The position numbers and the translations under genes are program-made. This document shows, piece after piece, positions 58,819 through 64,000 of a stretch of 64,000 bases of DNA (its first letter is position 1; each line of letters starts with the position of its first letter). The notes beneath the pieces are model-generated. The model was given only the letters and a program-made list of their open reading frames with translations, was not told the DNA's origin and did no database searches. The stretch is from Flavobacterium degerlachei (GTDB lineage: Bacteria > Bacteroidota > Bacteroidia > Flavobacteriales > Flavobacteriaceae), in the NCBI RefSeq assembly GCF_900106645.1, contig NZ_FNMV01000014.1, positions 57,024-121,023 on the forward strand. The letters are read 5' to 3'.

Positions 58819-59532
58819 ATGAAACATCACCTAGAACAAATTTGGTCTAAGGGTTATCTTAATTCTTTACCTGAAAGTATCCGAGAAAGAGGGTTTAATT
58901 ATTCAGTGAATAAAGAGTCAAAAGATATATTGATTACTGGTATAAATCCATCATTCAGAATAGGTGCTGATAATGGAAATTGTAGTTTTGATTTTAGAAT
59001 TATCGCTGAGGATGAAAAGTACGATGTATATTGGAGTTCGCTAAAAAAAATCGTTCACGATAAACAATTGAACATTGATTTTCGTTCAAGGACAGCCTAC
59101 CTTGATATATTTTACTTCCGTGAAACTGATCAAAACTTTTTACGAAATCAGATACTTAAAAAGTCGGAGGGGTTGAATTTTGCGGTGGATCAAATAAAAC
59201 TAAGTCAAGAAGTTATAGAGACTATAATCAAGCCTAAATTAGTAATCGTCAAGAATAAAGAGTCAGCAGCTTATTGGGGTAAATTTGCTGATAAAGGAAT
59301 ATATTGGATGGGTTACGAACTCGAATTATTGCAAAGTCTTGAATCTGGAGAATTGTATAAAATTATCGGACTTATAGATTCTAAAGAACGAGTTCTGCCA
59401 GAGGTCAAAAAATCGAATTTGGAAAACTCTCTAATTTTCTTTACGCAACACTTTCAGTATGCACCATCGGTAAAAAGACCAAATGCAAAGCTCGTAAGTG
59501 ATTTCTTGAATATTCAAAGTTCATTAAGTTAA
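58819..59532 (+). CDS. Hypothetical protein with a uracil-DNA-glycosylase-like GINPS motif
   Basis: 237 aa. ILITGINPSFRIG (about residues 37-49) is the sort of strand-loop seen in uracil-DNA glycosylase-fold proteins, and KLVIVKNKESAAYWGKF (about 141-157) could be a later core strand. The catalytic residues cannot be confirmed by eye. Single-gene unit before R7. Confidence 0.6.
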   Translation: MKHHLEQIWSKGYLNSLPESIRERGFNYSVNKESKDILITGINPSFRIGADNGNCSFDFRIIAEDEKYDVYWSSLKKIVHDKQLNIDFRSRTAYLDIFYFRETDQNFLRNQILKKSEGLNFAVDQIKLSQEVIETIIKPKLVIVKNKESAAYWGKFADKGIYWMGYELELLQSLESGELYKIIGLIDSKERVLPEVKKSNLENSLIFFTQHFQYAPSVKRPNAKLVSDFLNIQSSLS

Positions 59533-59559
59533 ACCAGCCCAAAAAAAATGCAATTAATC

Positions 59560-59636
59560 ACGTATATTTATTTTCTGAATAACAAAATAAAGTTCGTGTG
59601 GAGAGGTTTTTGACGTATTGACTCATGTGTTGTTAT
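59560..59636 (+). repeat. Cassette repeat R7 (right half only)
   Basis: GTATATTTATTTTCTGAATA continues ACAAAATAAAGTTCGTGTGG and AGAGGTTTTTGACGTATTGA, ending in TGTGTTGTTATA. It matches the right, promoter-like half of R1-R3 and R5. Confidence 0.72.
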
Positions 59637-59676
59637 ACCTGAAAAATCCCATATTTAGAAATATAAATGAAATAAA

Positions 59677-60432
59677 TTGGAAACTACAAATTTTGAACTA
59701 ACACGATTTTTATTAAACTCAGTTAATAACGCACAGGAAGAAGCTGTAAATCATAAAGATTATAATATTCTTAAAAATAATTTTCACTTATTCAGTGAAA
59801 AAAACAAATACATAATGAATACCTTTAGGTATTATAATAATATAGTTGATTTTAATGATGATATTAAAAAAGTTGAAATTTTTTTAAGACGTTTTCCAAA
59901 CTCAAAATTTCTAAATGAAAATGATATTGATAATTTGACCTATATCAAATACCATATGGAAGTTTTATTTCATAAGATTCATACTATATTAGAATTAAAA
60001 AAACTTATGATTAATGAAGTTTATAAAGTTGGATTTTCTGAAAAAGAATGTACTTGGGAAAATTTAAAAAAACATTCAAAACTCAGAAGCAAAGTACCAA
60101 TGCAGATTTTGGATAACTACTTTAAAACTTTTAAACATATAATTGACCTGAGACATTTAAATACTCATAGGGGGCATTATAATGATGAAAAATCAATAGA
60201 TATAAGTGCATCTTTAAATATCTATAAATGGGCAGAAAAAGATGGATATAATTTAGGAGAAAATTTTAAGTTGATGATGCCTAAATTCTTAATTGAATAT
60301 AAACTTAGAGAATTTAAGAAAGAGAGAGTTAAATTTGTAAAAAATGCCTCTATTGCAACAATATATTATAAAGAAGAATTTTTTAAATATCTCTTAATTG
60401 ACTTCAAAAATAATATTGAGAATTGGAAATGA
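59677..60432 (+). CDS. HEPN-like protein
   Basis: 251 aa, with a TTG start at 59677; the in-frame ATG at 59815 would be a shorter alternative. Helical. TFKHIIDLRHLNTHRGHYND (about 165-184) contains Arg-x4-His, a HEPN-type motif. The C-terminal RVKFVKNASIATIYYKEEFF is like Cthe_2314-type HEPN proteins. Single-gene unit between R7 and R8. RNase activity is inference. Confidence 0.6.
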   Translation: METTNFELTRFLLNSVNNAQEEAVNHKDYNILKNNFHLFSEKNKYIMNTFRYYNNIVDFNDDIKKVEIFLRRFPNSKFLNENDIDNLTYIKYHMEVLFHKIHTILELKKLMINEVYKVGFSEKECTWENLKKHSKLRSKVPMQILDNYFKTFKHIIDLRHLNTHRGHYNDEKSIDISASLNIYKWAEKDGYNLGENFKLMMPKFLIEYKLREFKKERVKFVKNASIATIYYKEEFFKYLLIDFKNNIENWK

Positions 60433-60447
60433 ATAAAAGTAATAAGT

Positions 60448-60520
60448 AAGACTTCGCATGGGCTGGGAGCCCAAACATGAAGTTGTCGTTAAGCGAAACT
60501 AATGTGGAAAAGCATAAAAG
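60448..60520 (+). repeat. Cassette repeat R8 (strongly diverged, structure kept)
   Basis: ACTTCGCATGGGCT-GGG-AGCCCAAACATGAAG then GTCGTTAAGCGAAACTAATG has the same order of elements as R2 (TTCG, stem, ATGAA, GTT-A-CG-AAC) with changed stem bases, including compensating changes. It is the last unit before the converging minus-strand genes. The rest of the gap to 60663 has no gene. Confidence 0.5.
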
Positions 60521-60663
60521 AATTATAGAAATCAAAAAATTGCAGGAAATAAATAGTTTTTAAATAGTTATGAATGTTTTGTAATTGTGGGTTATGCTGC
60601 AACTCAAGTACAATAAAATTAAATCAAAGACGTGTGGAAGGACTGACAATTGAAATTTAATAA

Positions 60664-61374
60664 CTACTTTTCAAATTCTATCAAACTCATAATTTTTAAT
60701 TCTTCATTTATCAGTTTTAATTCATTATCGATGGTATGTATAGCTAGATCTTTTATGTACTCCCATTTTCTGAGATGGTCATGAACAGAAAAAGCACCTT
60801 TAAAATCTGAAAAAAAATGCAGACGGTTTCGTTTTTGATTTATGTCCTTTAAATAATATACGAAATTTTCTTCTAGTTTTATTATTGCTTGGTAATTTGG
60901 ATTTAAGGTCTGATTGAAAGAGATGGTATTTAAATATTTTGTAAAACCATTTAATTTAGCTTTCTTATTTCTTAAATCAATATCAGTAAAATTATTTTCA
61001 AAAAAATCTTTAAAAAATATAGGTTTCCCTTCAGATTGTTTGCGACTTAAATTTTTATTGAATCCAGAGTCTACCTTATGAATTACAATTTCGTTTTTAA
61101 TCAACAAAGCTTTATTATAAGTCTCAAAAGCGACAACAATTTTTATATAGTCGATTAATTTTTCATAATAAGAAGCATTCCAATAAATATCACCTTTGTC
61201 TTCTTGTTTGTCAGAATTTAGCTGTCGGGAATATTCTTCAAAATGTTTAAAAATATAAACACTGTGTATAGTTCTTGAAGCATTACTGAAAAGTTCCCAT
61301 AAAAGTCTTGTTTTTGCATATCCCAAATCATAATATAGTCTATAGTCTTCCGATATCTTAAATTTTTCCTTCAT
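60664..61374 (-). CDS. Hypothetical helical protein
   Basis: 236 aa, helical, no signal peptide. KDINQKRNRLHFFSDFKGAF (about 174-193) has an R-N-R-L-H pattern that could be a HEPN motif. Otherwise unrecognised. It is transcribed opposite to the cassette genes and toward them, and lies 262 bp downstream of the integrase, so it is probably cargo of the same element. Confidence 0.6.
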   Translation of the reverse strand: MKEKFKISEDYRLYYDLGYAKTRLLWELFSNASRTIHSVYIFKHFEEYSRQLNSDKQEDKGDIYWNASYYEKLIDYIKIVVAFETYNKALLIKNEIVIHKVDSGFNKNLSRKQSEGKPIFFKDFFENNFTDIDLRNKKAKLNGFTKYLNTISFNQTLNPNYQAIIKLEENFVYYLKDINQKRNRLHFFSDFKGAFSVHDHLRKWEYIKDLAIHTIDNELKLINEELKIMSLIEFEK

Positions 61375-61636
61375 AAATTTTAGGTTTTAATGCTTTGGTT
61401 TTAAAATTCTGTCGAAATTTTATCGATGAATTTATTTCATATCAGTTGTAATATATGATTTTACGCCTATTTCTTTCTAGTTTTATGTTTCTTCTATCTG
61501 TCGCTTGGCAGATGAGGTGTTTTTTGCTATTGCTTTTTATTTGATTGTCATTCAAGGCAAAATTGGCTAATTTGTCTGAAATAACAAACATTTAGGTAAA
61601 TGATTTTCGAAGTCCTTTTTATTATTAGGAACTAAT

Positions 61637-62899
61637 TTATACATTTCTTGAACTAGATATCTTTGAGACATTTCTATCTTGTTTAAAATTTCCTAATTTA
61701 GATTTTAATAGTTCCATATCATCACTCACTTTTTTATCTAGGATTTTAGCATAGTGCTGTGTAGTTCTTAAACTTTTATGCCCTAACATTTTACTCACGC
61801 TTTCTATGGGAACACCATTTGTAAGTGTTACAGTGGTTGCAAAAGTGTGTCGAGCAATGTGGAAGGTTAAATCTTTTTTAATGCCGCAAACATCTGCTAT
61901 TTCCTTTAAGTAGCTATTCATTTTTTGGTTGCTCAAAATAGGTAACAGCTTGTTTTCATTTATGCATTGTGGATGATTGGCATATTTCAGAATTAATTCT
62001 TCCGGAATAGGAAGGAGGGGAATGCGAGAAGCTGTTTCTGTTTTTTGTCGATGGGTGAATATCCATTTTCCGCCATCGATACCCATACTGATGTTTGATA
62101 CCGTTAAGTTTTTGACATCTATATAAGCAAGGCCAGTGAAACAACTGAAAATGAAAATATCTTTTACCAGGTTTAATCTTTCGGTTACAAATACTTTATA
62201 ATAGATATCCTGAACTTCTTCTTGGGTTAAATAATCTCTTTCGACTTCCCGAATTTTTGATTTATAGTTTGCAAATGGATCCTTATCTAACCACCCATTT
62301 GAAATACAGATTTTGATTATTTTCTTGAAGTTCTTAATGTATTTAACTGCCGTGTTGTTGGCGCATTTACGGATGCTTCTTAGATAGAATTCATATTCTG
62401 TTATGAAAGAATAGTCAATTTTATTGATTTCGATATCTGATACGTTGTATTTCCATTGCAGGAAGTCTTTGGTATGTTTCAATGAGGTTTTATATCGCTC
62501 TAATGTTCCAGGTGCGTATTCGAGACCCAATAACTCTTCTACTTTCCGGTTGTGTTCTTCGAAAATTGGGATAAGCATACGTTCACGCTCATGGATGCCG
62601 AGAAGTCTATTTTTGAAAACTTCAATTGTGAGGGGTTCGTTGTGGTGTATTAATTCCATTTGGATGTCGAATATTTTTGATCTCATTAAATCAAGGTATT
62701 CATTTAATGAACGAGCATGCTCTGTATTACCTTTCATTTTTGACATCTCAGGTGACCATTTAATGGAATCTATGAATTTTTTGGTACTGAACTCCATTCG
62801 ATTTCCATCAACAGTTAATCTTACATAAATAGGAAGTAGACCTGCAGCATTAGCTTTTGTGCTCTTTGCATAAAAGTGCAATGTGATTTTCGTTTTCAT
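61637..62899 (-). CDS. Tyrosine-type site-specific integrase
   Basis: 420 aa, typical of Bacteroidota integrative elements. An arm-binding domain (1-95; KITLHFYAKSTKANAAGLLP) and SAM-like core-binding domain (about 105-205) precede the catalytic domain. It has TGLAYID (255-261, where Arg is replaced, as in IntDOT-like enzymes), HIAR (347-350), LGH (372-374) and the nucleophile Tyr383 in HYAKI. It faces away from a tRNA-Ser gene whose 3' end points toward it, the usual arrangement for insertion at tRNA 3' ends. Confidence 0.92.
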   Translation of the reverse strand: MKTKITLHFYAKSTKANAAGLLPIYVRLTVDGNRMEFSTKKFIDSIKWSPEMSKMKGNTEHARSLNEYLDLMRSKIFDIQMELIHHNEPLTIEVFKNRLLGIHERERMLIPIFEEHNRKVEELLGLEYAPGTLERYKTSLKHTKDFLQWKYNVSDIEINKIDYSFITEYEFYLRSIRKCANNTAVKYIKNFKKIIKICISNGWLDKDPFANYKSKIREVERDYLTQEEVQDIYYKVFVTERLNLVKDIFIFSCFTGLAYIDVKNLTVSNISMGIDGGKWIFTHRQKTETASRIPLLPIPEELILKYANHPQCINENKLLPILSNQKMNSYLKEIADVCGIKKDLTFHIARHTFATTVTLTNGVPIESVSKMLGHKSLRTTQHYAKILDKKVSDDMELLKSKLGNFKQDRNVSKISSSRNV

Positions 62900-63115
62900 A
62901 GTGGTAACCTTTTAATTAATATTCAATTTAGATTTCTAAAGAATATCAAACAAGATGTTTAAATAGTGGACTAGTTGAAAAACTAACCATTGAACAGGTT
63001 GCTTGAAATTTTTAAGTTGATTTAGCGAGACCCTAATTTTAGATTTTTCCTGGGTCTCGATTTTATCTCTTAAAAGATGAGATTAGATGAATAATTTGAA
63101 TATGTCGTAAAAGCA

Positions 63116-63149
63116 AAAACCCCGTAAATCATAAGATTTACGGGGTTTT
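63116..63149. terminator. Bidirectional hairpin terminator
   Basis: AAAACCCCGTAAATC-ATAA-GATTTACGGGGTTTT, a perfect 15-bp stem. It lies 20 bp after the 3' end of the tRNA-Ser gene and serves it. Confidence 0.88.
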
Positions 63150-63169
63150 GATACCATTTGTTTTTCTAC

Positions 63170-63257
63170 TGGCGGAGAAAGAGGGATTCGAACCCCCGGA
63201 CCTGTTACAGTCAACAGTTTTCAAGACTGCCGCATTCGACCGCTCTGCCATTTCTCC
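63170..63257 (-). tRNA. tRNA-Ser (anticodon UGA)
   Basis: 88 nt with encoded CCA (TGG at 63170-63172 on the plus strand). The acceptor stem GGAGAAA pairs with TTTCTCC. The anticodon loop CTTGAAA has UGA (plus-strand TCA at 63221-63223). A long variable arm, GTTGACTGTAACAGGTC, is as expected for serine. The T arm reads GGGGGTTCGAATCCC. The 3' end faces the integrase gene. I found no second copy of the 3' end in the window. Confidence 0.96.
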
Positions 63258-63450
63258 AGTGAGCGACAATCATTTGTTGATTGCGAGTGCAAATTTAACC
63301 TTTTTTTTGATTTAGAAAATAGAAAATCAGTTTTTTTTACTTTTTTTTAAACTTGCTTTCAAAAGTCGCTTTTTACCAGCGCTTTAAAAATTAAAGTTTG
63401 TGACTTTTGTTTGTATTTTGATGCGGACAGATTGAGATTGGTTTCTTACT
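63258..63450. other. Gap with no gene
   Basis: Upstream region of tRNA-Ser: T-rich tracts near 63301-63350 and a small inverted element AAAAGTCGCTTTTTACCAGC. No gene seen. The whole gap between the tRNA and the transposase is about 500 bp, the second half being tandem repeats. Confidence 0.5.
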
Positions 63451-63735
63451 CTAGAAGGGAAGAGTTGTAAATGAAATTCAAATGCACATAAAAGTAGGTT
63501 TGTGTTAAATGAACTTTCAAAGTAGAGAGATTAGTTCCTGATTCTAGAAGGGAAGAGTTGTAAATGAAATTCATATGCACATAAAAGTAGGTTTGCGTTA
63601 AATGAACTTTCAAAGTAGAGGGATTAGATCCTGATTTTAGAAGGGAAGAGTTGTAAATGAAATTCAAATCCAGATAAAAGTAGTTTTTGTGTTAAATGAA
63701 CTTTCAAAGTAGATGAAAGGGATTAGTTCCGGATC
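63451..63735. repeat. Three tandem copies of a 93-bp repeat
   Basis: Copies start at 63451, 63544 and 63637, each with CTAGAAGGGAAGAGTTGTAA, ATGAAATTCA, CACATAAAAGTAG, GTTAAATGAACTTTCAAAGT and GGATTAG-TCC. The third diverges at its end. The period is a multiple of three, which makes a repetitive minus-strand frame of 73 codons that I do not regard as a gene. Confidence 0.88.
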
Positions 63736-63763
63736 ATGTCCAAAACCTGTGGAGCGATAAAAA

Positions 63764-64000
63764 TCACGCATAAATATTAGTTAGTCTAAAAAGAAAGAAT
63801 TCCACATTTCTAACACCTCTAAACTGAGATCTAAATGCTTTTATTTTAGCATTGAAAGATTCAGCTGAAGCGTTTGTACTCCTATTGTCAAAATAGTTTA
63901 ATATAGTTTGATAATGATTCATTATCGATCTTGAGATTGTATTGAAAGACTTAAATCCTGATTGATTTACTTTTTCATGCCATCTAGCCAATCTTCCAAG
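63764..64000 (-). CDS. ISL3-like transposase, C-terminal part (start off the right edge)
   Basis: The frame is open from the right edge to the stop at 63764. NASAESFNAKIKAFRSQF and VEFFLFRLTNIY match the end of the DDE domain of ISL3-family transposases, including the final Glu in SAESFN. The end of the insertion sequence should lie between here and the 93-bp repeats, but I could not define the terminal inverted repeat. Confidence 0.82.
   Translation of the reverse strand, partial: LGRLARWHEKVNQSGFKSFNTISRSIMNHYQTILNYFDNRSTNASAESFNAKIKAFRSQFRGVRNVEFFLFRLTNIYA

Noticed and set aside
32911..60520. A true class of mobile integron with intI
   Set aside because: The only intact tyrosine recombinase in the window is a Bacteroidota element-type integrase, not IntI, and the repeats are longer than most attC sites; I keep only the term cassette-like.
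63446..63667. 73-codon minus-strand frame with three 31-residue repeats
   Set aside because: It is only the translation of the 93-bp tandem repeat, whose period is a multiple of three; no start signal, no known family, and the composition is that of non-coding DNA.
63451..63735. Possible CRISPR array
   Set aside because: The units are 93-bp direct tandem copies without unique spacers, and no cas gene lies nearby.

Overview
The window is AT-rich DNA from a Bacteroidota bacterium, most likely a Flavobacterium or close relative. The evidence is a SusC/SusD pair with an S9 peptidase, DUF6520 and MauE-type proteins, an RteC regulator, a Bacteroidota-type tyrosine integrase, no obvious Shine-Dalgarno sites, and promoter boxes of the TAnnTTTG type. 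All functions below are read from sequence and from memory of families; no search was run.

Layout. (1) 1-10.3 kb, all on the minus strand: a DNA modification/defence operon. An MmeI-like methyltransferase, a DEAD-type helicase and a GIY-YIG (T5orf172) protein resemble Bacillus subtilis YeeA-YeeB-YeeC. Bro-N and possible HEPN genes sit inside the operon, and a SIR2-domain gene follows it and runs off the left edge. (2) 10.6-14.6 kb: the replication/regulation module of an integrative element (DnaC-like ATPase, DnaD-like protein, HTH protein, RteC). (3) 14.8-21.5 kb: an alpha-oxoamine-synthase/GNAT fusion enzyme, divergent from a DUF7793 protein and a PAS-AraC regulator, followed by a MauE-propeller protein with a small exported DUF6520 protein. 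Operator-like TCCCRAATTGACAA repeats lie in front of these units. (4) 21.8-30.1 kb: SusC, SusD, S9 peptidase and DsbD-N-like genes, probably for peptide uptake and degradation, with a 6S-RNA-like hairpin upstream. (5) 30.7-38.0 kb and 55.9-60.5 kb: plus-strand single-gene units (putAbiC, RES, HEPN-like, unknowns) separated by a structured intergenic repeat of up to about 190 bp, like a cassette array. (6) 38.3-53.9 kb: a Crp regulator and FMN reductase, then a polymorphic-toxin region. It has a 726-aa protein, a 1190-aa protein ending in a deaminase-type toxin domain, a YwqK-like antitoxin, endonuclease V, and a DUF6603 giant protein. A decayed paralogous copy lies just upstream (39.9-42.1 kb). 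The 726-aa and DUF6603 genes have the same duplicated leader. (7) 53.9-54.7 kb: a RAYT transposase between inverted REPs. (8) 61.6-64 kb: a tyrosine integrase facing the 3' end of tRNA-Ser(UGA), a 93-bp tandem repeat, and the end of an ISL3-like transposase.

The most interesting parts are the deaminase toxin/YwqK/EndoV trio inside a possible new delivery locus with duplicated leaders, the cassette-like array with structured repeats, and the shared operator linking the amino-ketone-synthase-type enzyme to the MauE/DUF6520 pair.
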